The notes under the pieces: generated by a model
What the model saw: only the letters and a program-made list of their open reading frames with translations
Told to the model about the DNA's origin: nothing
Databases searched by the model: none
Translations under genes and position numbers: made by a program
NCBI GenBank assembly: GCA_002435755.1
Contig: DIYH01000040.1
Span: forward strand, 124,001 to 188,000
Origin: Flammeovirgaceae bacterium UBA6059
GTDB taxonomy: Bacteria > Bacteroidota > Bacteroidia > Cytophagales > Cyclobacteriaceae
Length of the DNA: 64,000 nucleotides
Direction: 5' to 3'
Part shown: in pieces, positions 1-7,985 of the stretch
Layout of the letters: every line of letters begins with the position of its first letter
Position numbering within the stretch: position 1 is the first letter of the stretch

Positions 1-1
1 T

Positions 2-139
2 ATCTCCGAATCGCAGGAAGTTATCAATAAGATGGTCAAAGCAACGAGTACTGGTCTTGATGTCATGTTGAATGATTTCTCGCATAATACGAAGAATTAT
101 CGACATGACTATTTCAAATCATTTAGTGTCCAGTCATAA
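2..139 (+). CDS. C-terminal fragment of an unknown protein (5' end outside window)
   Basis: An open frame runs in from the left edge and ends with TAA at 137-139, giving 45 residues ending HDYFKSFSVQS. The composition (charged, no low complexity) is protein-like, but the fragment is too short to recognise and no function is proposed. It converges on the DUF547 gene and would overlap its 3' end by 31 nt (109-139). That overlap is the main doubt, because the DUF547 end looks genuine. The frame could be fortuitous. Confidence 0.4.
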   Translation: MSESQEVINKMVKATSTGLDVMLNDFSHNTKNYRHDYFKSFSVQS

Positions 140-810
140 GGCTGGTACTCAAGCTCGCGTTTCTTTGGAAGGTTCTTGTACCTGAAGAAGTTGATATATT
201 CCCGAATGGAGGAAGCGTGTAATAGAAAAGCATCTTCATACCAGTCGAATATCCTTGATATCTTGATCTCTTTGTCCTCAGTGATCAGCACTGCCTTGTC
301 AGAATTGATGTAGTTGTCCCTGATGAGCTTAAGGCTTAGATCTACGTTATCAGGCGTAAAAGCGTCCAGAGGTGGACAACTAAGTGAAGCACATACCAAG
401 GCAAAATGCACCCGTTCGTCATTCATTGGCTTTAATCTCACTTTTTCGATATCATCGAGGGTAAGTGAATCCCCAGCCACCAGGAACCTGGTGTCACTAA
501 AAAAACCATCAATCTCCTGACAACTGTTGATAGGATAGTAATCCATTACTTGCTGGATGACAAGTAGGTTATAGCTATTGAGATAATAGGCTTTAAGGGC
601 AGTCTGGTCAAAGTTTGAAATGTCCATTTGCCCTATCTGGTTTACAAGTGAATCCAGTAGTTCAGGATTGTTACTGATAGAGGTATAGTTTACTTTTTCT
701 TCCTCTACGTAGGTCGATACAAAGAAGGTGACCCCATTAAAGAAGTCGTTGGCTGAAGTTTGAAATTGTGCAACGAGAAAAAAAAGAATTAACGATAACG
801 CGTTTTTCAT
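109..810 (-). CDS. DUF547 family secreted protein
   Basis: The 233-residue protein has an N-terminal signal peptide (hydrophobic residues 5-20, likely cleaved before NDFF), so it is exported. The DUF547 signature is clear: KAYYLNSYNLLVI near residue 73, RVHFALVCASLSCPPL near residue 132, and the usual C-terminal YDWTLN. No biochemical role is established for DUF547. Members are common in Bacteroidota and Proteobacteria and also occur in plant proteins. The length is normal for the family, and the ATG at 808-810 is the only sensible start. It has no same-strand neighbour within the window, so there is no operon context. Confidence 0.88.
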   Translation of the reverse strand: MKNALSLILFFLVAQFQTSANDFFNGVTFFVSTYVEEEKVNYTSISNNPELLDSLVNQIGQMDISNFDQTALKAYYLNSYNLLVIQQVMDYYPINSCQEIDGFFSDTRFLVAGDSLTLDDIEKVRLKPMNDERVHFALVCASLSCPPLDAFTPDNVDLSLKLIRDNYINSDKAVLITEDKEIKISRIFDWYEDAFLLHASSIREYINFFRYKNLPKKRELEYQPYDWTLNDLK

Positions 811-1015
811 AGCTGAATGATTGGATACATTACTTGATACTATTCTTCGCTTGATGTGTTATGTCTTCTTCGCTACTTTAAGGCTACTTTAATGGCATTG
901 TAGGGTAATATTTATTAGTGTAATAGCTCGAGTTCCGGGTGCTGGTCTGAGTATTTAACAATGTCTAAAGATTAGACTTCAGGTTATTTCAAAATGAGAC
1001 GGAATAGCAGTTCAT

Positions 1016-1702
1016 TTGCATTTCATTTTTAGCAGAGATTGGGACTTGACTTTTTTAGAGATACAAGAAAAAATCAGCGCTTATAGCAATTCTGGCAAGC
1101 GACTATTCACTACCAGTTCATTTCAGACACATAGTCTGGTGATGTTACACATGGTAAGCAGGATCGATCGAAGTATCCCTGTATATTTTATCAATACTGG
1201 TTATTTGTTTCCCGAGACAGTAGCGTTCAAAGACCATGTGGCAGAGATGTTTGGTTTGACGGTAGTCGACCTTAAGCCAGGTACTCCAAAGTTTATGCAA
1301 CGTGATGCGAGTGGTAAACTCATGTTTGCATCGGATCCTGACTACTGTTGCTATCTCAACAAGACCCAGCCTATGGAAACCATATTGGCGTCCTTTGATA
1401 TTTGGATCAATGGAATCAGGGGAGACCAGTCGTCGGTACGAAAAGCAATGAAGGTAGAACAGCCGGCACCCTTCGATACGGTCAGGTTTCACCCCATGCT
1501 TGACTGGACAAACCGGGACGTATATGCCTACATTAAGGAGCATGATCTACCGAGACATCCTTTAGAGTCGAATGGTTATCTAAGCATAGGTTGCGAACCG
1601 TGTACACGTAAGCCTGATCCGGAGATGATGGAACGTGAGGCAAGATGGTTTGGGCTCAATAAGGTGGAATGTGGCCTGCATACCGATTTAGTGAAGAATT
1701 AG
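1016..1702 (+). CDS. cysH: APS/PAPS reductase-like protein (CysH family)
   Basis: The 228-residue protein belongs to the CysH PP-loop family, which reduces adenylyl sulfate to sulfite with thioredoxin. The loop appears as TSSFQTHS near residues 33-40. Cys111-Cys112 and Cys193/Cys196 match the four-cysteine iron-sulfur motif of APS reductases rather than cluster-free PAPS reductases, and the catalytic ECGLH is present (Cys219). The start is unusual: an in-frame TGA lies at 995-997, and the only near-standard start before the conserved region is TTG at 1016. Neither sulfate adenylyltransferase nor sulfite reductase genes are in the window. The gene is followed after 26 nt by the MerB-like gene. 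Function as an APS reductase is probable; physiological coupling to its neighbours is unknown. Confidence 0.82.
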   Translation: MHFIFSRDWDLTFLEIQEKISAYSNSGKRLFTTSSFQTHSLVMLHMVSRIDRSIPVYFINTGYLFPETVAFKDHVAEMFGLTVVDLKPGTPKFMQRDASGKLMFASDPDYCCYLNKTQPMETILASFDIWINGIRGDQSSVRKAMKVEQPAPFDTVRFHPMLDWTNRDVYAYIKEHDLPRHPLESNGYLSIGCEPCTRKPDPEMMEREARWFGLNKVECGLHTDLVKN

Positions 1703-1728
1703 ACATTGCCCAATTCAATATAGGATTG

Positions 1729-2409
1729 ATGATTACGAACTCCAGTTTGCACTATTACATATTAAGTCAAATCGTAGAAGTCGGTTATGCACCGGATTTT
1801 GCTGACTTACAGGAGCATTTTGGAGCGGATCAGAAAGAAGTCATCAGAGCATTAGTAGCGTTACAAGAATATCATGGAGTTGTGCTGCATCCAAATGACC
1901 ATTCTATTTGGGTTATACATCCGTTTTCACTTGCTCCGACCAACTTTTCCATACGCACAAGTTCCAGGCAATGGTGGGGTAATTGTGCCTGGTGTTCACT
2001 GGGTGCTGCTGCGCTTTTGAATAGGGACTTAACCATTACAACTACGGTTGGTGCTGAAGGAGAACAGGTAGTAATAAATGTCAAGGATGGAAAAGTGGAG
2101 GATATTGATCTGGTTATTCATTTCCCCATTCCAATGAAAAAAGCATGGGAAAACGTAATTTATACCTGTAGTACAATGCTAGTCTTTGAAAATGATGGTC
2201 AGGTTGAAGACTGGTGTGTACGTCATAAGATCCCAAAAGGTGATGTTCAACCAATTCAGCATATCTGGGAGTTTTCCAAAAAATGGTACGGCCATCATCT
2301 AGACCCGGACTGGACAAAATGGACGTCCAGTGAAGCAAAGACAATATTCAAAGACTTTGGATTGGATCATTCGGTTTGGAGATTGGATGGATCAGTCGAA
2401 AGGTTTTGA
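1729..2409 (+). CDS. Alkylmercury lyase (MerB)-fold protein
   Basis: The 226-residue protein resembles organomercurial lyase MerB: an N-terminal winged-helix-like segment (ADLQEHFGADQKEVIRAL), then WWGNCAWCSLGAAAL and later WENVIYTCSTMLVF, VEDWC and GVQPI-like motifs. In MerB the catalytic set is Cys96, Asp99 and Cys159. By eye, the first cysteine maps to the C of NCAW and the last to the C of YTCST, while Asp99 is replaced by Cys (CAWC instead of CALD). The frame is open upstream to an ATG at 1669 inside cysH, but the ATG at 1729 avoids that 34-nt overlap and fits the family start. No merA, merR or merT is nearby, so true organomercury cleavage is uncertain. A different thiol chemistry is possible. 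Confidence 0.72.
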   Translation: MITNSSLHYYILSQIVEVGYAPDFADLQEHFGADQKEVIRALVALQEYHGVVLHPNDHSIWVIHPFSLAPTNFSIRTSSRQWWGNCAWCSLGAAALLNRDLTITTTVGAEGEQVVINVKDGKVEDIDLVIHFPIPMKKAWENVIYTCSTMLVFENDGQVEDWCVRHKIPKGDVQPIQHIWEFSKKWYGHHLDPDWTKWTSSEAKTIFKDFGLDHSVWRLDGSVERF

Positions 2410-2438
2410 AATCAAAGTATGACATTGATTGAACGTAT

Positions 2439-3359
2439 ATGAAAATACTAATTACCGGAGGAGCTGGATATGTTGGTACGGAACTGATCAAGAGATTAGC
2501 GATAGATCCTGAGGTCACCTCAATCACTGTTTATGACAATATCCAAAAGAACCACTACAGCTTCTTTTTAGGGGAGCCCATTTCCGGTAGGGAGAAAATC
2601 GACTTTATAGAGGGAGATATCCTTGATACAAGGAAACTGAAAAAGGCACTGGAGGGAGTAAATCTAGTGTATCACCTTGCTGCCAAAGTGACGACCCCAT
2701 TTGCCAATGTCGATGCACATTATTTTGAGCAAGTCAATCATTGGGGTACCGCAGAGTTGGTCTACGCTATAGAAGAGAGCAATGTAGAGAAACTTATTTT
2801 TCTGAGTAGTACATCAGTCTATGGAGCGTCCAAGAAGATGGTGGATGAGCGATCAAAACCGAACCCCAGGACCCACTACGGTATTTCCAAAATGAGAGGA
2901 GAAGAACACGTACATCGACTACAAGCTCGAAAGAAAGCACTGATCCTGAGATGTGGCAATGTGTACGGCTATAGTAAGAGTATGAGATTTGATGCCGTGA
3001 TCAACCGGTTTATGTTTGATGCGAACTTCAACCACCGAATATCAATTCACGGAGATGGGAAACAGCACCGAGGGTTTATTCATATTGAAAGCATCAGCTA
3101 TGTACTAGCTCAACTGATATCAACTGATGTGCCATCAGGAGATTACAATCTTGTGGATAAGAATATCCAAATACTGGATGTCGTGGATGTGCTCAAGGAG
3201 ATTTTTCCGGGCATGGAGTACCTTTTTGTTAATCAACACATGAGTCTCAGAGAGCTCAAAGTATCAACTGCATCAAAGCTTTATCAATACATCCAAAGAT
3301 CTGAACCAACAGAATTGCTTGAAGAACTCAAGGCATTTAAGGAGCAGTTCAGTTTTTAA
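2439..3359 (+). CDS. NAD(P)-dependent epimerase/dehydratase (extended SDR)
   Basis: The 306-residue Rossmann protein starts with the dinucleotide-binding motif GGAGYVG (residues 7-13). It carries the SDR triad: Ser in FLSSTSVYG (122-129), Tyr147 and Lys151 (HYGISK). This is the nucleotide-sugar epimerase/dehydratase family of the cytoplasm, acting on UDP- or dTDP-sugars or related substrates. The substrate cannot be read from the sequence. It lies 29 nt after the MerB-like gene in the same direction and may be cotranscribed with it. The downstream hairpin at 3384-3422 separates it from the convergent bacilliredoxin gene. Confidence 0.85.
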   Translation: MKILITGGAGYVGTELIKRLAIDPEVTSITVYDNIQKNHYSFFLGEPISGREKIDFIEGDILDTRKLKKALEGVNLVYHLAAKVTTPFANVDAHYFEQVNHWGTAELVYAIEESNVEKLIFLSSTSVYGASKKMVDERSKPNPRTHYGISKMRGEEHVHRLQARKKALILRCGNVYGYSKSMRFDAVINRFMFDANFNHRISIHGDGKQHRGFIHIESISYVLAQLISTDVPSGDYNLVDKNIQILDVVDVLKEIFPGMEYLFVNQHMSLRELKVSTASKLYQYIQRSEPTELLEELKAFKEQFSF

Positions 3360-3378
3360 TTGGTCTGAAAGATCAATT

Positions 3379-3422
3379 AAAAAAGACCATATGTGGTTGC
3401 TTGTGGCAATCGCATATGGTCT
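3379..3422 (-). terminator. Intrinsic terminator at end of the SUF/bacilliredoxin operon
   Basis: AGACCATATG (3384-3393) pairs perfectly with CATATGGTCT (3413-3422), with a further TTGC/GCAA pairing inside. Read on the minus strand the hairpin is followed directly by six T (complement of A 3379-3384), the usual rho-independent arrangement. It may also slow rightward transcription from the epimerase gene, but it lacks a strong T tract on that side. Confidence 0.8.
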
Positions 3423-3440
3423 GTGAGAACTTATTTTATT

Positions 3441-3857
3441 TTAACAGTACTCTTCGAATACTTGCACGAGGTGATTGGAGATCATCTCTGCTGAGCGGCC
3501 TTCTATGTGGTGACGCTCTACAAAGTGCACGAGTTCACCATCCTTAAATAAACCGATAGAAGGTGAGCTAGGAGGATAAGGCAGGGTATACTCTCTGGCC
3601 TTGGCCACAGCATCCTGGTCTACACCAGCAAACACCGTTTCAAGGTGGTCAGGCTTTTTACTTGATTGTGCTACTGCCATTTTAACACCAGGGCGAGCCG
3701 CTCCTGCTGCGCATCCACATACCGAGTTTACTACCAATAGGGTAGTGCCTTTATGGTCTGTCAAGTGGTTATCAACCGCTTCTGCTGTTTTCAACTCCTC
3801 AAAACCTGCCTCTGTCAGGTCTGTTCGCATGGGAGCTACGAGTTGTTCAGGGTACAT
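3441..3857 (-). CDS. Bacilliredoxin BrxA/BrxB family (YphP/YqiW)
   Basis: The 138-residue thioredoxin-fold protein has the defining CGC active site (Cys47-Gly-Cys49 in NSVCGCAAGAARP) and the family's ending Glu-Tyr-Cys. In Bacillus these proteins remove bacillithiol from S-bacillithiolated proteins, and YphP also has weak disulfide isomerase activity. It is the last gene of the leftward SUF operon, 25 nt after the SufT-like gene and just before a terminator. This suggests a role in protecting or repairing iron-sulfur assembly or in thiol redox balance. Whether this organism makes bacillithiol cannot be judged from the window. Confidence 0.88.
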   Translation of the reverse strand: MYPEQLVAPMRTDLTEAGFEELKTAEAVDNHLTDHKGTTLLVVNSVCGCAAGAARPGVKMAVAQSSKKPDHLETVFAGVDQDAVAKAREYTLPYPPSSPSIGLFKDGELVHFVERHHIEGRSAEMISNHLVQVFEEYC

Positions 3858-3882
3858 ATTTTTTGATTTAGTTAATTGAAAT

Positions 3883-4209
3883 TTACATAAATCCGAGCTC
3901 GAGCTTAGCCGTCTCGGACATCATATCAGGTGAATAAGGTGGGTCAAATGTTACTTCTACTTCCACGTCATTCACGTTAGGTATTTCTTTGATTTTTTGT
4001 TTGATCTCATCTGGGATCGCCTCTGCCGAAGGGCAGGCCGGTGAGGTCAATGTCATTAGGATATGGACATTATTGAGTGGATATAGATTGATCTCATAGA
4101 TCAAGCCCAGCTCATATACGTCCACTGGTATCTCAGGATCATATACTGCTTTGATCGCACTCATGATCTCTTCTTTCAACTGAAGGTCTTTTTTCTCCTG
4201 CTCTTCCAT
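3883..4209 (-). CDS. SufT-like MIP18/DUF59 family iron-sulfur assembly protein
   Basis: The 108-residue DUF59 protein has the family core DPEIPVDVYELGLIYEI and LTSPACPSAEAIPDEI, with the conserved Cys of the SPACP motif. DUF59 proteins such as SufT assist maturation of iron-sulfur proteins under high demand. The frame is open to an ATG at 4245, which would overlap sufE by 35 nt. The ATG at 4207-4209, one base after the sufE stop and with AAGGAG about 13 nt upstream, is the better start. Its position between sufE and a bacilliredoxin gene, with sufBCDS upstream, supports the role. Confidence 0.88.
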   Translation of the reverse strand: MEEQEKKDLQLKEEIMSAIKAVYDPEIPVDVYELGLIYEINLYPLNNVHILMTLTSPACPSAEAIPDEIKQKIKEIPNVNDVEVEVTFDPPYSPDMMSETAKLELGFM

Positions 4210-4210
4210 C

Positions 4211-4651
4211 TTATTGTATTGCTCCTTTTTGAGCACCAAAGGCAAGTGCGTAAAGTTTCATTTGTTTGATCATCGCTGCAAAGCCATTAGATCGTTGTGT
4301 TCCAATGAAGCGCTGCATTCCGATCCGCTCAGGAAAGTAAAGGTCGGCATCAAGTATGTCCTGGCTGTTCTGGCCTGAAAGTACTCTTACTAACAGGCTT
4401 ACAAGGCCTTTTGTTATGGCGGTGTTAGAGTCAGCCTCGAAGGTTATCTGATTATCTTTTGAGTCAGCCTTAAGCCATACTTTTGACTGACACCCCTTGA
4501 CAATATTATCCTCAGTCCTGTCTGATTCAGACATTTCCGAAAGTTTCTCACCAAGCTCCATCAGGTAGCTGAGTGTCATCTCCATATCTCCATCCAACAT
4601 AGAGAACTCCTCGATGATCTCGTCTTGCTTTTTTGCTATGCTTTGACTCAT
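4211..4651 (-). CDS. sufE: SufE cysteine desulfuration protein
   Basis: The 146-residue protein has the SufE fold and its sulfur-accepting cysteine in VKGCQSKVW (Cys54). SufE takes persulfide sulfur from SufS and delivers it to the SufBCD scaffold in the cytoplasm. Its start codon overlaps the sufS stop in an ATGA (4648-4651), so the two are translationally coupled. Length and motif are standard. Confidence 0.93.
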   Translation of the reverse strand: MSQSIAKKQDEIIEEFSMLDGDMEMTLSYLMELGEKLSEMSESDRTEDNIVKGCQSKVWLKADSKDNQITFEADSNTAITKGLVSLLVRVLSGQNSQDILDADLYFPERIGMQRFIGTQRSNGFAAMIKQMKLYALAFGAQKGAIQ

Positions 4652-5889
4652 TTCCTCATCTTCGCGACGATCGATTTCAGACCTTCCGTCAGCGTATCAA
4701 TTTCTTCTTTGGTGTTGTAAACCGCGAAGGAGGCCCTGGCAGTTCCATCGATTTGATAAAAATCCATCAATGGCTGGGTGCAGTGGTGCCCTGTTCTTAC
4801 TGCTATGCCCTTGGCGTCCAGCATCATACCCAGATCAAAATGATGAACTCCATCGATCATAAAGGATATGACGCTGACCTTATTCTCAGCAGTGCCTACC
4901 GGAATGAACCCGTCGACTTCTTGTAGTTTTTGACTACCGTAATCCAAAAGCTCATTTTCATGAGCGGCAATAGATGATTTTCCCAACCCACAGACGAACT
5001 CAATAGCCTTGCCAAACGCTATGACGTCTCCAATATTCGGCGTTCCAGCTTCAAACTTGTAGGGTATGTCGTTATAAGTAGTACCCGAAAAAGAAACATC
5101 CTTGATCATCTCTCCACCTCCCATATAAGGAGGCATAGACTCAAGTACCTGGCGCTTTCCATACAGTATACCAGTGCCAGTAGGCCCGTACATCTTATGC
5201 GCCGATAGGGCGTAGAAGTCACAGTTGAGTTGTTGTACATCTATCTCCAAGTGAGGAGAAGCCTGAGCACCATCGATCAATATTTTAGCACCTACCTTAT
5301 GAGCTTTGTCAATGATCTGCTTGATGGGATTGATTGTACCCAGCGTATTACTCGCATGTACTACAGCTACTATTTTGGTCTTTTCTGATAAGAGTGCTTT
5401 AAACTCATCTAAGCGTAGCTCGCCCTTATCATTAACCGGGATAACCTTGAGTGTAGCTCCCTTCTCTTGGCAGATGAGTTGCCACGGGACAATGTTGGAA
5501 TGGTGCTCCATTGCTGAGATGATCACCTCATCGCCCGGCTGCAAAAACTTTCGTCCCCACGATGAGGCCACCAGATTGATGCTCTCGGTGGTGCCGCGGG
5601 TGAAGATGACTTCTTCGGCTTCCCGAGCATTAATATAGTTCGCAGCTAGTTTCCTGGTTTCTTCGAATGCAGCTGTAGCCCTCTCAGCAAGGGTATGGAT
5701 ACCTCTGTGTATATTCGAATTATCTTTTTGATAGTATTGATTTAAGGCATCAAGGACCATATCAGGCTTCTGACTGGTAGCCGCATTGTCCAAATAGATC
5801 AGAGGCTTACCATTCACCTCTTGGTGAAGAATCGGAAAGCGCGCTCTTATAGCCTGCACATCCAGCAAGGTGCTCACGACACTAGTCAT
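4648..5889 (-). CDS. sufS: SufS cysteine desulfurase
   Basis: The PLP-dependent class V aminotransferase-fold enzyme (413 residues) mobilises sulfur from cysteine. The PLP lysine is in SAHKMYGPTG (about residue 232), the histidine motif is MEHHSN, and the persulfide cysteine is in RTGHHCTQPLM (about residue 370). The RTGHHC context is the group II (SufS) type. The frame extends to an ATG at 5922, but the ATG at 5887-5889 gives the usual SufS N-terminus and only an 8-nt overlap with the sufD stop. SufE follows directly and would accept its sulfur. Confidence 0.94.
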   Translation of the reverse strand: MTSVVSTLLDVQAIRARFPILHQEVNGKPLIYLDNAATSQKPDMVLDALNQYYQKDNSNIHRGIHTLAERATAAFEETRKLAANYINAREAEEVIFTRGTTESINLVASSWGRKFLQPGDEVIISAMEHHSNIVPWQLICQEKGATLKVIPVNDKGELRLDEFKALLSEKTKIVAVVHASNTLGTINPIKQIIDKAHKVGAKILIDGAQASPHLEIDVQQLNCDFYALSAHKMYGPTGTGILYGKRQVLESMPPYMGGGEMIKDVSFSGTTYNDIPYKFEAGTPNIGDVIAFGKAIEFVCGLGKSSIAAHENELLDYGSQKLQEVDGFIPVGTAENKVSVISFMIDGVHHFDLGMMLDAKGIAVRTGHHCTQPLMDFYQIDGTARASFAVYNTKEEIDTLTEGLKSIVAKMRK

Positions 5890-7189
5890 TGGTGTGAAGT
5901 CTTTCTGATACCAAGTGATCAAGTTGCTCCCTTAAAGCTTCGACAGAGATGTTTTCAAGCACATCTTTTGCAAATGCATAGAGCAGCATCGCTTTGGCAG
6001 CACGCTCTTCTATACCTCGCGCCCTTAGATAAAATATCGCTTCCTCATCAAGCTGACCAATCGTACATCCATGTGAGCACTTCACGTCATCAGCCCAGAT
6101 CTCGAGTTGAGGTTTGGTGTTGACAGTAGCCGAATCGGACAAGAGTATGTTGTTATTGGATTGGAAAGCATTAGTTTTCTGTGCCTCTTGCCTTACGAAT
6201 ATCTTTCCATTGAATACTCCATTGGATTTTTCATCCACAATGCCCTTATACAATTCATTGCTGTAGGAGTTGGGCTTGCGATGATCGACTACCGTATGAT
6301 TGTCGACGTGCGACTTGCCTTTGAGCAGATACAACCCGTACATGTGTGCTTCACAATTCTCGTCATCAAGCGTAATATTGATGTTGTTACGGATCATCGC
6401 ACCATTAAGTGTAATGGTATTGGCCTTGAAGTGACTGTCACGCTCTTGGTAAACCTGTGTATGTCCAAATTGGTAGGCAGTTGACTTGTCATTCTGAACC
6501 TTAGTTAGCTCCACCCTGGCATTTGCACTTACATACACTTCATTGACCACATTGGCAAAGCTGTTTGCATCACCAGCAGTATGATAGTTTTCATTGATGC
6601 TCACCTGTGAGGATGGGTCAACTATGACCAGGTTGCGATTGCTTACTGCATTTTCTTCTTCTGCACCAATAAAATGATAAATCATGATCGGCTTAGAGAC
6701 AGTAATGTTTTGGTCTACCTTGATGTAAAGCCCCTGCTTGGCAAATGAAGTATTCAAAGCAACAAAAGGATCACTCTTTGGATCGGCAATCCTGCCAAAC
6801 TGATCCATCACTTCTTCAGGATTATTCTGATAAGCTTCCCAAAGCGAGCTAATGGCCAACCCTTCTTCAGTGTCCTCAGGAAGTTGCTGAATCGCTCCAT
6901 TGACAAACACGATGTTATAGGCGTCAAGGTCCCTGATCACATTTTGATCAATACAATCTTGTGCTACAGGTTGATCAGATGTCACTAGATCACTGCCAAA
7001 TGCTTTTTCGATGGTTCGCGTCAGTGGTGTAAACTTATATTCTTCCGCTTTAGGTAAGGGGAATCCATCCTGGCTCAGCTGCTCAAAAGCCGCTTTTCTT
7101 ACCTCATGAAAGCTTGTTTTGCTTTCACCATTCATACCTTGCTCGAAACTACGGAAGGCAGAGGCTATTTTTTCCGATAGGTGCTGCAT
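5882..7189 (-). CDS. sufD: SufD, Fe-S cluster assembly scaffold
   Basis: This 435-residue SufD partners SufB and SufC in the SufBC2D scaffold. The C-terminal half carries the beta-helix with the conserved DDVKCSHGCTIGQLDEEAIFYLRARGI segment (in two stretches near residues 365-395). A TTG codon three bases after sufC (7198) opens the frame, but the ATG at 7187-7189 gives the expected N-terminus. It lies between sufC and sufS, the common Bacteroidota order. Confidence 0.93.
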   Translation of the reverse strand: MQHLSEKIASAFRSFEQGMNGESKTSFHEVRKAAFEQLSQDGFPLPKAEEYKFTPLTRTIEKAFGSDLVTSDQPVAQDCIDQNVIRDLDAYNIVFVNGAIQQLPEDTEEGLAISSLWEAYQNNPEEVMDQFGRIADPKSDPFVALNTSFAKQGLYIKVDQNITVSKPIMIYHFIGAEEENAVSNRNLVIVDPSSQVSINENYHTAGDANSFANVVNEVYVSANARVELTKVQNDKSTAYQFGHTQVYQERDSHFKANTITLNGAMIRNNINITLDDENCEAHMYGLYLLKGKSHVDNHTVVDHRKPNSYSNELYKGIVDEKSNGVFNGKIFVRQEAQKTNAFQSNNNILLSDSATVNTKPQLEIWADDVKCSHGCTIGQLDEEAIFYLRARGIEERAAKAMLLYAFAKDVLENISVEALREQLDHLVSERLHTND

Positions 7190-7201
7190 AGCCGTCAAGA
7201 A

Positions 7202-7957
7202 TTAAACTGCTGCTACTTCTTCCTTGACCCAATCATAACCTTTGGACTCAAGCTCCAGGGCCAGGGACTTGTCACCTGATTTCACTATCTGACCTCTGTA
7301 AAGTACGTGTACATAGTCGGGGACGATATAGTCTAGCAGACGCTGATAGTGTGTTACCACAATGGTAGCATTGTCGCTGTTCTTAAGTGCGTTGACACCA
7401 TTTGCCACTATCTTAAGTGCATCTATGTCGAGACCAGAGTCCGTCTCATCGAGAACTGATAACGTAGGCTCGAGCATGGCCATCTGGAAAATCTCATTGC
7501 GCTTCTTCTCACCGCCAGAGAAGCCTTCATTGAGTGATCTACTCAATAGTGACTGATCTATATCAACGAGCTTCATCTTTTCCTTCATCGTCTTCAGAAA
7601 CTCGACCGCATCCATCGCATCGAGTCCTTTGTGCTCTCGAATCTGATTGACAGCTGTCTTCAGGAAGTTTGTGGTGGTTACACCAGGGATCTCAACGGGA
7701 TATTGGAAAGCAAGGAAGATACCTTCCCTGGCGCGCTCCTCGGGTGATAACTCCAATAAGTCCGTACCCTGGAAATCGACCGAACCTTCAGTGATCTCAT
7801 AATCTTCTCTTCCTGCGAGTACAGATGCGAGTGTACTCTTACCAGAACCGTTAGGACCCATGATAGCGTGCACTTCGCCCGGATTTACCGTTAGGTTGAT
7901 TCCCCTTAGTATTTCTTTGCCTTCGATCGAGGCATGTAGATTGTCAATCTTTAACAT
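7202..7957 (-). CDS. sufC: SufC, Fe-S assembly ATPase
   Basis: The 251-residue ABC-type ATPase has Walker A GPNGSGKST (34-42), signature FSGGEKKRNE and Walker B LSVLDETDSGLDID. The SGLDID form of the D-loop region is typical of SufC. It powers conformational change in the SufBC2D complex and is soluble, not a transporter subunit. It follows sufB by 28 nt. Confidence 0.95.
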   Translation of the reverse strand: MLKIDNLHASIEGKEILRGINLTVNPGEVHAIMGPNGSGKSTLASVLAGREDYEITEGSVDFQGTDLLELSPEERAREGIFLAFQYPVEIPGVTTTNFLKTAVNQIREHKGLDAMDAVEFLKTMKEKMKLVDIDQSLLSRSLNEGFSGGEKKRNEIFQMAMLEPTLSVLDETDSGLDIDALKIVANGVNALKNSDNATIVVTHYQRLLDYIVPDYVHVLYRGQIVKSGDKSLALELESKGYDWVKEEVAAV

Positions 7958-7985
7958 TATGACCTATGATTAATGTGTTATAGTA

